From NCBI GenBank assembly GCA_019911865.1, contig JAIOJQ010000040.1, positions 1 through 34,435 of the forward strand: a stretch of DNA of 34,435 nucleotides, in the 5' to 3' direction. Source of the DNA: Thermoanaerobaculia bacterium. GTDB lineage: Bacteria; Acidobacteriota; Thermoanaerobaculia; Multivoradales; JAGPDF01. Below are positions 11,202-20,300 of the stretch, one piece after another. The first letter of the stretch is position 1. Each line of letters starts with the position of its first letter. Both the position numbers and the translations under genes were made by a program. Below the pieces are notes generated by a model. That model was not told the origin of the DNA, made no database searches, and was given only the letters and a program-made list of their open reading frames with translations.

Positions 11202-11761
11202 GGCGTCGCCCCCCGCTTCGCGTTACCGCCGGCTTCGTCTTCCGCCAGTTCCAGCGCGCGGCGGCGGCAGCGCAGCGCGCGCACGCGTAGCGCCCCCTCC
11301 GAAACGCCGAAGATCCGGCTCATCTCTCGGTAGCTCCGCCCGCGCAGGACCTCCCGCCAGAGGTCGCGGCAACCCCTGGGCAGGCGGGCAATCAGCGCCA
11401 GGAGGCGGCTCCGGCCCTCCGCCTCGAGCAGTTCGCCGAGAACACCCGCCTCGGCCGCCGGGACGAGCTCTTCGGAGAGTTCGACCTGCACCCATCGCCG
11501 GCGAAGGCGCAACCGGTCGAGGCAGTTGCGGGCGGTAATGCGCCAGATCCATCCGCGCAGCGCTCCGTCGCCCCGGAACCTCCCCGCAGCCAGCCCCTCG
11601 ATCACCTCGACGAGCGTCTCCTGCGCGGCGTCTTCCCAGTCGGCTCCCAAGTGCGAGCGGAAAGGCGAGGCTGCCAGGCGCACCCAGCCTTCCACGGTCC
11701 GGGCTGCCGCACTCTCCCCCCCGCAGATACCCTCGACGAGCGCTCGATCCGCCGGATCCAT
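11198..11761 (-). CDS. ECF-like RNA polymerase sigma factor
   Basis: A 187-residue sigma-70 family protein with only regions 2 and 4. Region 2 (about 10-85) contains WEDAAQETLVEVIEGL and the DNA-melting part ALRGWIWRITARNCLDRLR. Region 4 (about 118-172) contains LIARLPRGCRDLWREVLRG and the helix-turn-helix YREMSRIFGVSEGALRVRA. It directs RNA polymerase to a regulon set by the adjacent anti-sigma factor. ATG at 11761 is chosen; a GTG 11 codons upstream is also open. No Shine-Dalgarno sequence, but TAGGAT lies 10 nt before the ATG. It lies 111 bp downstream of the TPR-CHAT gene on the same strand and overlaps the anti-sigma gene by 4 bp. No SnoaL or other extra domain is present. Confidence 0.88.
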   Translation of the reverse strand: MDPADRALVEGICGGESAAARTVEGWVRLAASPFRSHLGADWEDAAQETLVEVIEGLAAGRFRGDGALRGWIWRITARNCLDRLRLRRRWVQVELSEELVPAAEAGVLGELLEAEGRSRLLALIARLPRGCRDLWREVLRGRSYREMSRIFGVSEGALRVRALRCRRRALELAEDEAGGNAKRGATP

Positions 11762-11771
11762 GCGAAGAAAT

Positions 11772-11777
11772 ATCCTA
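11772..11777 (-). promoter_or_regulatory. Putative -10 box of the sigma-factor gene
   Basis: TAGGAT on the minus strand, 10 nt before the ATG at 11761, with no Shine-Dalgarno sequence between. It suggests that the sigma/anti-sigma pair has its own promoter inside the 111-bp gap behind the TPR-CHAT gene. A 10-bp palindrome TCCCCGGGGA lies nearby at 11823-11832. Confidence 0.4.
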
Positions 11778-11872
11778 CCCGCCGCGCCGTGCACTCCGGA
11801 GCTTCCCGGACGCGGCGATCCGTCCCCGGGGATTCCGCAAGAACTGTGCGCGCAACGGCCGGCCGATCCGCC

Positions 11873-14800
11873 TCAGCGACCGGTGCCGAACAGACCGAAG
11901 GCCGCCCAGAAGGAAGGGTGTGCGGTTTCCGGCCGCCGGGTGAGCGTGAGCTGGGCGCGTCGCAGCGCCTCGGCCGGTTCGATACCCTGCCGCAGCTGGG
12001 CGTAGAGCTCGGACGAAAGGGCCGCGGCGGCGCGGTCGCCGACCCGCCACTGGGTGGCCACCACGCCGCGGGCGCCGGCGAACCGGAAGGCGCGCACCAG
12101 ACCGAGCACCCCTTCGCCGGGCAGCTCCTCGCCGAGCGCCGTATCGCAGGCCGATAGCACGACCAGCCGGGCGTCGATGCGCAGCTGCTCGAAGATCTCC
12201 CAGGCCTGCAGAACGCCGTCTTCGGTCGAGTCGACTCCGGGCGCCGCGAGGGCGAGGCCACTGTCGAGCGGCGAGGCCGGGTCGACCAGGCCGTGACAGG
12301 CGAAGTGGAGATTCGAGACCCCTTCACCGAGCGCCTTGGCCCGCTCCTCGGTCGCACCTTCGCCGATCCAGACGGTCGCCGGACCCGGAAACAGAGCGCG
12401 GATGCGTTCAGCCTCCTCCCGGCTGCCGGCGAGTGGCTCGAGGCGGAGCCCGCGCTCGACGATCCCGGCCGACGGGCCGGACGGTCGCGACGGCCCCGTG
12501 AAGGGATCGGCGAAGGCGACCAGTTGCGGTGCGGCTTCGGTGCGCGGCCGCGCCTCGAGTTCGGTGAGGGCGGTCATCGAGTCGCCGTAGAAAACCGGAC
12601 GGAGGGCGACCAGCAGTTCGCCGTTGCCGGCTCCGGGGACCGCCAGGGCGGCGAACGGCAGGAAGTGCAGCGGACCGTCGGGGAGAACCAGGATCCGCCC
12701 GGCGGCGAGCACCCGGTCGGCGACCGGTCCCAGCAGTTGCCGCGAGAGCGTCGCCGCGCGCACTCGCCAGGTCGAGCGCCGGCTCGGCCGGGAGAGCTCG
12801 TCGCGCAGCTCCCGCACCCGGCGTTCGAGTTCAGCCCGGCCTGCGTCGAGCACGTGAAGCTCTGGACCGTGCTCGGCATCGACCGCGAACAGCCAGGTGC
12901 GCTCGCGGCCGACCACGTAAGAGAGCAGAAGCGTGTCCGCCGCCAGGGCGCGGCGGGTGCGGTCGGAATCGAGGGCCGCGGATCCGGCGAAAGGAGCGAT
13001 GCGCGGCGCCCGCTCGGCGATCAACCGGCGGACTTCGTTCAGCTCGCGCCGCGCTCCCGCGAACTCGGCGCGCTCCGCCTCGCCGTTCGACGCGGCTGCC
13101 TCGCGCCGCGCCTCGACGAGACGATGCCAGCGACTCTCCGCCATCTGCCGGCGGCGGTCGAGCTCGGCCGGCAACTCGCGCCACTGCAAGTCGCGACTCG
13201 CGACGAGCTCGCGCAGGCCGCGCGTGCGGTAGCGCTCCGAAACGTCGAACGCCCGTGCGACCTGCCCCGCGCGTGCCAGCAGGTCGATCTGATCGAGATA
13301 GACCTCGGCCCAGGCGGCGCGCGCTCGCGCTCTCTCCTCGATCGTGCCGCCGCCGCCGAGGGCTCCATCGAGCACGCGCTCGGCGCTCGCCAGCATCGCC
13401 AGGGCGGCCTCGTCGTTCCCGCGGGCCCGCCGCGCGCCGGCCAGCAGCCGGCGGGTCTCCGCCTCCTCGACATCCCCGGGAAGCTCGTCGAGCAGCAGGT
13501 CGAGCGCGCGGCCGAGCGTCTCCTCGGCGGCCGCTGCGTCGCCCGCATCGAGTGCCGCACGCCCGACCTCGGTGAGGATCCGGGCAACCAGAACCGAGCC
13601 CGGAGCGACGCGCTCTGCCTGGCGCAGGCTCGCCTCGCGCAGCGTCCGGGCCTCCCCGGCGTCCCCGTCTGCCGCGGTGACGTCGGCCAGGCCGAGCAGC
13701 ACGCCGGCGAGCTGATAGCTGTCGGGCGATTCGGCCTCGAGGACCTCGCGCGCGCGGGTGAGCCAGGCCCGGCGTTCGGCCGGATCGGCGGCGGCGCGGG
13801 AGAGCCCCTGGAGCGTGGAAACCCGGTCGACACCGAGGCCGAGCTCCTCCTTGATCGCGAGGGCGCGGTTGAAGTCGCGCTTCGCCCCGGCGCGGTCGCC
13901 GCGCGCCAGCCGGACCTCGGCGAGGCTGGTCAAGTTGTGGGCCACGTCGCGGCGGTTTCCCCAGTGCTCCTGCAGTCCGAGCGCGCGGCCGAGCAGCGCC
14001 TCGGCTTCGACCAAGTGCCCGCGGCTGAGATGCACGATGGCGAGGTTCGAGATCGCCCGCGCGAGCTCGACGCTGTCGGGACGCAGCTGCTCGTAGACCT
14101 CGATCGCGCGCCGGTAGTAAGCCTCGGCCTCGCCGAGAGAACCCTGACGCCAGGTCACGATACCGAGGTTGACCAGGCTGTAGGCGGTCTTGAGACCGCG
14201 AGGCGCTTCCCGTTCGCGGATCTCGAGCGCGCGCCGGTGGAAGCTCTCGCAGGCCGCGAGGTCGCCCCGGTTCCACGCCACCAGACCGAGGTCGTTGAAG
14301 CTCTCGGCCACCGGCAGGCCGTCCGGCGCGATCCGGGCCCGGATCGCGAGCCCGTCGCGGCCGAGCGCTTCGGCCTCGTCGAGCCGGTCCCGCCACCAGG
14401 CGATGCGCGCTGCGTTCTCGTAGGCACGGGCCAGCACGAGGCTTTCGGGTGCCGCCCGCCCATACGCCTCGAGGGACTCGCGGAAGGCCTCCGCGGCCTC
14501 TTCGAAGCGACTGGCGCGTTCGAAGGCGAAACCGCGACGTTCGAGGACGAGCGCCCGCTCGAACGGATCGCCGGAGACTTCGGCGAGCGCCTGCGCCTCG
14601 GCGAGGGCGCTTTGGGCCTCGTCGATCCAGTTGCGCCGCGCCGCGGCCTGGGCGCGCTCGAGGTCGAGCCAGAAGGCCCGCTCCGGCGCAGTGCTGCGCC
14701 ACTCGGCCGCGAGTTCGCTCCAGCCGGCGAGCGCCGCGCGGGCAGCCTCGTCATCGTCGCCGAGGCGCCGCCAGCCGGCGAGGAACCGTTCGAGGTCGGC

Positions 14801-15154
14801 CGGTTCGAACGGCGGGCGCGCCGCAAGCCCCCAGGTGCCCGGCTCGAGTTCGAGCGCCAGCCGGGTACCCGCCCGCTCGACCGTGAGCACGACGGGCACC
14901 CGGCTGCCGTGCTCGATCTGCACGCGGCCTGCGTCGAGGGGGGAGACGAAGCTCCCCGTGGCCGGCAGTGCCGCGGTCCCGCCGCTCGGCACGCTCCAGG
15001 CGAGCAACCGGTCCCCTTCGCGCACCCCGGCGCGGTCCGCTTCGAGGCGGGGCGCGAGATCGAGGACGAGGGCGCCGTCGGCGGCGAGCGCCGCGGTCGC
15101 CACCAACCCGGCGAGCAGCCCCGGCGCGAACGGCCGTAACCTTCCTGCGCACAT
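11873..15154 (-). CDS. Secreted PDZ-TPR-CHAT (caspase-like) protein
   Basis: A 1093-residue protein with a signal peptide (about 1-25, FAPGLLAGLVATAALAADG). A PDZ-like segment (about 28-105; LEADRAGVREGDRLLAW) is followed by a long array of some ten tetratricopeptide repeats (about 115-600; for example GDLAACESFHRRALEIRE, GSLGEAEAYYRRAIEVYE) and helical linkers. The C-terminal CHAT domain (about 740-1093) has the catalytic pair expected of this caspase-like family: His954 in NLHFACHG and Cys1003 in VVLSACDTALG, so it is probably an active cysteine peptidase. TPRs in such proteins bind partners, and PDZ domains bind C-termini. The ATG at 15154 starts the signal peptide and has a TACACT box but no Shine-Dalgarno sequence. 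It lies upstream of the sigma/anti-sigma pair on the same strand and is divergent from the FG-GAP gene. Confidence 0.88.
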   Translation of the reverse strand: MCAGRLRPFAPGLLAGLVATAALAADGALVLDLAPRLEADRAGVREGDRLLAWSVPSGGTAALPATGSFVSPLDAGRVQIEHGSRVPVVLTVERAGTRLALELEPGTWGLAARPPFEPADLERFLAGWRRLGDDDEAARAALAGWSELAAEWRSTAPERAFWLDLERAQAAARRNWIDEAQSALAEAQALAEVSGDPFERALVLERRGFAFERASRFEEAAEAFRESLEAYGRAAPESLVLARAYENAARIAWWRDRLDEAEALGRDGLAIRARIAPDGLPVAESFNDLGLVAWNRGDLAACESFHRRALEIREREAPRGLKTAYSLVNLGIVTWRQGSLGEAEAYYRRAIEVYEQLRPDSVELARAISNLAIVHLSRGHLVEAEALLGRALGLQEHWGNRRDVAHNLTSLAEVRLARGDRAGAKRDFNRALAIKEELGLGVDRVSTLQGLSRAAADPAERRAWLTRAREVLEAESPDSYQLAGVLLGLADVTAADGDAGEARTLREASLRQAERVAPGSVLVARILTEVGRAALDAGDAAAAEETLGRALDLLLDELPGDVEEAETRRLLAGARRARGNDEAALAMLASAERVLDGALGGGGTIEERARARAAWAEVYLDQIDLLARAGQVARAFDVSERYRTRGLRELVASRDLQWRELPAELDRRRQMAESRWHRLVEARREAAASNGEAERAEFAGARRELNEVRRLIAERAPRIAPFAGSAALDSDRTRRALAADTLLLSYVVGRERTWLFAVDAEHGPELHVLDAGRAELERRVRELRDELSRPSRRSTWRVRAATLSRQLLGPVADRVLAAGRILVLPDGPLHFLPFAALAVPGAGNGELLVALRPVFYGDSMTALTELEARPRTEAAPQLVAFADPFTGPSRPSGPSAGIVERGLRLEPLAGSREEAERIRALFPGPATVWIGEGATEERAKALGEGVSNLHFACHGLVDPASPLDSGLALAAPGVDSTEDGVLQAWEIFEQLRIDARLVVLSACDTALGEELPGEGVLGLVRAFRFAGARGVVATQWRVGDRAAAALSSELYAQLRQGIEPAEALRRAQLTLTRRPETAHPSFWAAFGLFGTGR

Positions 15155-15163
15155 GAGAGCGCC

Positions 15164-15169
15164 AGTGTA
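15164..15169 (-). promoter_or_regulatory. Putative -10 box of the TPR-CHAT gene
   Basis: TACACT on the minus strand, 9 nt before the ATG at 15154, without a Shine-Dalgarno sequence. The inverted repeat at 15193-15221 begins 23 bp further upstream, just beyond where a -35 element would sit. Confidence 0.4.
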
Positions 15170-15192
15170 TCCGCTCGTGATCGATCCAGGTA

Positions 15193-15221
15193 CGTTACAC
15201 TTCCCATCGATCCGTGTAACG
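15193..15221. promoter_or_regulatory. Operator-like inverted repeat CGTTACAC-N13-GTGTAACG
   Basis: Two perfect 8-bp arms (15193-15200 and 15214-15221) are separated by 13 bp, so arm centres are 21 bp apart, two helical turns. This is the geometry of a dimeric regulator site. It stands in the 142-bp region between the divergent TPR-CHAT and FG-GAP genes. A direct repeat ATCGATCC also occurs at 15180-15187 and 15206-15213. The DNA-binding protein is unknown; no classical repressor is encoded nearby. Confidence 0.55.
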
Positions 15222-15296
15222 CGGGTGGCATCGGTGCGCCGTGTCACAGAGAAACCGAACAACCAGTTCCCGTCCTGCGGGGCCATGGAGGCAGCA

Positions 15297-16952
15297 ATGA
15301 GGAAGGTGGATTCGAGTTGGCGTCAGGTGGTACCCGGGCGGTTCCGGGCGACGCTCGCGGCACTGTTCGCGCTGCTGCTCGCCGCGGGTGCCGGAGCACA
15401 GGTCTGGCAGGTCGGCGAGCAGGGGCTGGTCGCCACGACCGGACCGCAGGACGGCGGGCAGTTCGGACAGGATCTCGCGAGCGGCGACTTCAACGGTGAC
15501 GGCTACCGCGATCTGGCGGTGGGTGCGCCCTTCTGGGACGGGCCGGTGACCAACGGCGGCCGGGTCCAGATCCACTTCGGCGGGTCGGCCGGACTGATGC
15601 CGCCGCTCGCCTCGTTCAGCGGCAGTCAGTCCCAGATGCGCCTCGGGGATGCCGTCGCCGCAGGCGACTTCGACGGCGACGGCGATGACGAGCTGGTCGT
15701 CGGCGCCCCCGGCTACGACTCCGGTGCGATCGTCGACTCCGGACGCCTCTTCGTCTTCGACTACTCGACCTCGACCGGCTGGAGCACCGACTTTTTCGAC
15801 CAGGGCGCCGGCGGCATGCCCGGGACGGCCGAGGCGGACGATCTGTTCGGCGAGGTCGTCGCCGTCGGAGACTTCAACGATGACGGCCGGGACGATCTGG
15901 CTGTCGGTGCCCCGCACGAGGACGGTCTGTTCGCCAACTCCGGCGGGGTCCTGGTCCTCTATGGCTCGGCCACCGGATTGACTTCGGCGGGAGCGGAATA
16001 CATCCTGCAGACTACGATCGCCGGACCCGAGCAGGCGGGGGCCGGCATGGGATTTGCTCTCGCGGCAGGCGACTTCGACGGCGACGACCTCTTCTACGAT
16101 CTCGCCGTGGGGGCTCCGAGCTTCGATCTCGGAGCGGTGGCGAACGCCGGCCAGGTCGCCGTCCTGAGGGGCAGTTCGGGCGGGCTGTCGACCACCGGAA
16201 TTTCGTTGCTCACCGACGCCTCCTTCGGCGGTGTCCTCGAAGCCGGAGACGACTTCGGCTGGGCGCTGGCCGCGGCCGACTTCAGCCGCACCGCGACCTG
16301 CTGGTTGGCCTTCAGCTGCCGCACCGACCTCGCCATCGGCATGCCGGGGCAGACGATTTCGGGGCAGACGAACGCCGGCCGGGTCGTGGTGGCTCTCGGC
16401 GAAGGGGGCGCCCAGCAGTTCACCCAGGGGACGCTCGTGCCGGCGGCCAGCGGCCCCGAAACCGACGACCGCTTCGGCTCGGTCCTGCTCAGCGAGTGGG
16501 TGACCTCAGCAGCGCTCGACGGGCCGAGCGCCGGCTTTCCGGGCGCCGACGACCTGGTCATCGGCGTTCCGGGCGAGGCCTGGGTGTCGACCTCGTACCA
16601 GGGAATCGTCCACCTGGTTTTCGGCAGCTCGACCGGGCTCAACAGCACTCCCGGCCAGTTCCGCCTCGCCGACGCCGGCCTGAGCGCCGCTCCCGCCGCG
16701 GCCTTCGACAACTTCGGCAACGCCCTGGCGCTCGGCCGGTTCAACGGCGGGGATTACGTCGATCTGGCGATCGGTGTCCTCGGCCGCGACGCCGGCGCGA
16801 TCGAGAACAACGGCCTCGTCCAGGTGATGTTCGGCGCGCTGTTCGCGGACGGCTTCGAGAGCGGCAGCAGCGGCAACTGGTCGGGCGTGGCCCCCCTGGC
16901 CGACTGGTCTCCCCTCGCCGTCGCGGAGGACGAGGCGGCCGGGGCGTTCTAG
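15297..16952 (+). CDS. Secreted FG-GAP (integrin-alpha-like) beta-propeller protein, DGFESGS C-terminus
   Basis: A 551-residue exported protein with a signal peptide (about 1-35, LAALFALLLAAGAGA). Seven FG-GAP repeats can be traced. The first four are canonical, with Ca-binding loops (DFNGDGYRDLAVGAP, DFDGDGDDELVVGAP, DFNDDGRDDLAVGAP, DFDGDDLFYDLAVGAP). The last three are degenerate, the fifth with an insertion containing two Cys. Seven repeats predict a complete seven-bladed propeller, used for extracellular binding. The tail DGFESGSSGNWSGVAP matches the C-terminal signature of its neighbours but is followed by 18 extra residues. The ATG at 15297 is chosen over 15285 because GGAGG lies 5 nt upstream. 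Divergent from the TPR-CHAT gene; a shared operator is possible. Confidence 0.87.
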   Translation: MRKVDSSWRQVVPGRFRATLAALFALLLAAGAGAQVWQVGEQGLVATTGPQDGGQFGQDLASGDFNGDGYRDLAVGAPFWDGPVTNGGRVQIHFGGSAGLMPPLASFSGSQSQMRLGDAVAAGDFDGDGDDELVVGAPGYDSGAIVDSGRLFVFDYSTSTGWSTDFFDQGAGGMPGTAEADDLFGEVVAVGDFNDDGRDDLAVGAPHEDGLFANSGGVLVLYGSATGLTSAGAEYILQTTIAGPEQAGAGMGFALAAGDFDGDDLFYDLAVGAPSFDLGAVANAGQVAVLRGSSGGLSTTGISLLTDASFGGVLEAGDDFGWALAAADFSRTATCWLAFSCRTDLAIGMPGQTISGQTNAGRVVVALGEGGAQQFTQGTLVPAASGPETDDRFGSVLLSEWVTSAALDGPSAGFPGADDLVIGVPGEAWVSTSYQGIVHLVFGSSTGLNSTPGQFRLADAGLSAAPAAAFDNFGNALALGRFNGGDYVDLAIGVLGRDAGAIENNGLVQVMFGALFADGFESGSSGNWSGVAPLADWSPLAVAEDEAAGAF

Positions 16953-17395
16953 GGCGAGCGCCGCGAGAGGAGGCCGCGGCCGAGAGGACGGGACGAATCG
17001 AGCGCCCGAAGCGTCGTCGGGACGACGAGCGGCAGGACGGCAACCACCAGGTGGACGTGGGTAGCGCCTCGCGCCTCGCGCCTTCCTCGACGGTTCGACC
17101 GTGAAACGGCAGCGTGCGGGCGGCCTTCCCGGGGTCAGCGGCAGATCCGGTTTCCGACGGCCCGAGCGGCATCCTTTCCGGCGGATGGATTCGACCGTTG
17201 CGGGCGTGTTCGTTGCCGAGCCGGGTGTGACCCACCGGTGCGGCACAGGCGACGAGCGGAATCCCGGTCGGTCGAAACTCGAGGTGGCGACCGGCGGACC
17301 GCGGGATGATCCGGCGACCCGGGCTGCCGTGCGCCTCGCGAGACACCGATCGGGAACCGTACCCTTCGCAGCCACGAGGGGTCTAAGCTCCTGCC
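16953..17395. other. 443-bp gap without a recognisable gene
   Basis: Frames are open on both strands only because of the high GC; their translations are Arg/Pro-rich and show no family features. A small hairpin ACGG-TTCGA-CCGT lies near 17088, but it has none of the other arms of a tRNA. GGAAC at 17353-17357 and TAAGCT at 17384-17389 near the right end may belong to the promoter of the macroglobulin gene. Nothing else stands out. Confidence 0.6.
17384..17389 (+). promoter_or_regulatory. Putative -10 box of the macroglobulin gene
   Basis: TAAGCT lies 6 nt before the ATG at 17396, in a stretch with no Shine-Dalgarno sequence. A start about 6-7 nt after the box would coincide with the ATG. This is the weakest of the six similar cases in the window. 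Confidence 0.3.
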
Positions 17396-20300
17396 ATGCG
17401 CCCTCCGACCCGTCTCGTCCGCTTCGCCGCCGCCCTCGGCGCCGTCACCGCCCTCGGCGCCGGCGCCTTCGCGCTCGCAGGACGCCCGGCCGACCCCGAT
17501 CCGACGCCCCCGGAGGATCCGCCGGCCGTGCGCGCCGACTGGCTCGAGGTCGACCGCCTGCTCTCCGAGCAGAAGCTGGCCGAGGCCGCGAAGCTCCTCG
17601 AGCACCTCGAAGCCGCCGCCCGCGAGCGCAGCGACGACCTCGGGCTCGCCAGGGTCCTGGTCCGCCAGACCCAGGTCGGCCTCGCCCTCGGCGGTTACGA
17701 GACCGCCGTCGAGGCACTGCGCGCCAGGGCCTGGCCGGAGGCGCCTCTCGCCCGCGCCACCGTCGAGCTCTACGACGCCCACGCCCTGCTCGGCTACCTC
17801 GACGCCTACGACTGGGAGATCCGCCGGCGCGAAAAAGTGGTCTCCGGCGAGGCGCTCGACCTCAAGCTGTGGACCGCCGACCAGATCGTCGCCGAGGCCG
17901 ACCGCGCCTTCGCCCGCGTCTGGGCGCAGCGCACGGCGCTCGGCGAACTCGCCCCGGACGCGCTCGCCGAACTGCACCCCAACGACTACCCCGAGGGGAT
18001 CCGCCCCACCCTGCGCGACGCCGTCGCCTACCTGTGGGCCGAGCGACTGGCCGACAGCGCGCACTGGTCGCCGCGGGAGAGTGCCGACCTCTGGAAGCTC
18101 GACCTCGACGCGCTCGCCGAGGGGCGCACCGTCGAGCCGACCCCCGAGCGGCTGTCGGACCCCGACCTGCACCCGCTCGAGAAGCTCGCCGCGATCCTCG
18201 GCGACCTCGAGCGCTGGCACCGCGGCCGCGGCGAGCGGGGCGCGACGCTCGAGGCGAAGCTCGAGCGGATCTCCAGCCTCCACGACGCCTTCACCGCCGA
18301 GGAGGACCGCGGCGCGCTCGCGGCCGCGCTCGAGCAGTCGCTCGGCGAGTTCCGTTCCGACCCCTGGTGGTCGATGGCCATGGCGCGCCTTGCCGGGATG
18401 ATCCAGCAGGGAGGGTCGACCGGCCTCGCCATCCGCCAGCGATCGGTGTCGCTCGCCTGCGGCCCGGACCCCGACCTCTGCTCGACCGCGCCGGCCGTGG
18501 TCGCGCGCGCCCTGGCGCTGGCGGGGGAGAAGGCCTATCCGCGCTCGCCCGGCGCCGAGGCCTGCCGCGTCGTGCGCGACGAGATCGAGGCGCCGTCCTA
18601 CGAGCTCCAGGCGATGGCGATCGACGCCGCCGACCGGCGCTCGATCGAGGTCTCCCATCGGAATCTCCCCGCGCTCCACCTGCGCGCCTACCGGCTGCCC
18701 GACGAGCGCTTCGACGCGAAGCCGGTGACCTGGGGCGGCTGGAATCAGGACCGCGTGCGGGCCGTGCTGCGCGGCGCGCCGGCGGCAAGCTGGAAGGTCG
18801 ACCTGCCGGCGACGGCGGACTACCGCGACCATCGCACCTTCACCACGCCGCCGCTTGCCGGACGCGGCCGCTTCCTCGTCGTTGCCTCGGCCGACCCCGG
18901 CTTCCGCCGCGACAGCAACCTGCGCCAGGCGGTCGAGCTGCGGCTCTCGGACCTGGTCGTGCTACGCGACCCGGCGTTCGGCTATGCCCCCGGCGCCGAC
19001 GCGATCCGCGTCGTCTCCGGCGCGACCGGCGCGCCGATCGCCGGCGCCGAGGCGACCCTCTACCGCTGGCAGTGGGAGAAGCGGCCGGAAAAGGTCGAAA
19101 CCCGCATCACCGACGCCGACGGCCTCGCCCGCTTCGAGCTGCCGCCGGGCGGCGACGGCCGCGGCATCGCGGTCGTCGTCCGCCACGGCGGCGACGAGGC
19201 GGTCTGGTCGCAAGGGTACTGGTGGCGGCCGACCTCGCCGCCGGGATCGTCGGCGGGCGCGCTGGTCTTCACCGATCGCGCCATCTACCGACCGGGGCAG
19301 AAGCTGCTCTGGAAGATCCTGGTCTACGAAGGGGAGGCCGCCAAGGGGAGCTTCCGCGCCGTCGGCGGCCGCGATCACGTCGTCGAGCTGCGCGACCCGA
19401 ACGGCGAAGTCGTCGCCACCGGCGAGGCGAAGACCAACGACTTCGGCACCGCCGCCGGCGAGCTCGAGATCCCGACCGGACGGCTGCTCGGCAACTGGAC
19501 GCTGCGCAGCAGCGCCAACGGTTCGGCCTCGATCGCGGTGGAGGAGTACAAGCGGCCGACCTTCGAAGTGTCGCTCGAGGCGCCCGCCGGCGAGCCGCGC
19601 CTCAACCGTCCACTCGAAGTCCCCGGCGAGGCCCGCTACTACTTCGGCCTGCCGGTCGCCTCCGGCAAGGTCTCGTGGCGCGTCGTGCGCGCGCCGATGT
19701 GGGAGTGGGCGCGCCACGGCTGGTTCTGGCGGCCGCCGGCGCCGCCGCGGACGATCGCGTCGGGCTCGGCCGAGCTCGACGCCGAGGGCAAGTTCACCGT
19801 CCGCTTCACCCCCGAGGCCGACGAGCGCGAGCGCGATGCCTGCGGCTGCTACCGCTTCACCGTCGAAACCGAGATCACCGACGAGGGGGGAGAGACCCGC
19901 TCCGCCGCGCGCTCGATCGCCATCGGCTGGGTCGGCGTGACGCTGGCGGTCGACGGCGACCCGTTCCTGGTCGGCCCGCAGAGCCCCACCGAGTGGACCG
20001 TGCGCCGCCGCTCGCTCGACGGCGAAGCGCGCGCCGGTACGACCACCTGGCGGCTGGTCGAGCTCGCGCAGCCGGCGCGGGCGCCCCTGCCGGCCGAGCT
20101 GCCGCGGCCGGTCGATCCCGACCTCGAGCGCTGGGCGACGCCGGGTGATCGCCTGCGGCCGCGGTGGGAGGGCGCCCCCGACTCCGCGCAACTGCTCGCC
20201 GGCTGGAACGAGGCGCGCGAAGTCGGACGCGGCACGCTGGCCCACGGCGAGGACGGCGCGGCAACGCTGGCGCTCGGCGAGCTCGCCGCCGGCGCCTACC

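Noticed and set aside
12293-15139. 948-codon open frame opposite the TPR-CHAT gene
   Set aside because: Shadow of a real gene; no domain, signal peptide or start signal is visible.
17080-17110. tRNA-like TTCGA loop in the 443-bp gap
   Set aside because: Only a 4-bp stem with a TTCGA loop; no acceptor, D or anticodon arms can be drawn.
17353-17387. Sigma-E-like promoter (GGAAC ... TCTAA) for the macroglobulin gene
   Set aside because: The elements are present, but the spacing is 24 bp, well above the usual 15-17 bp.
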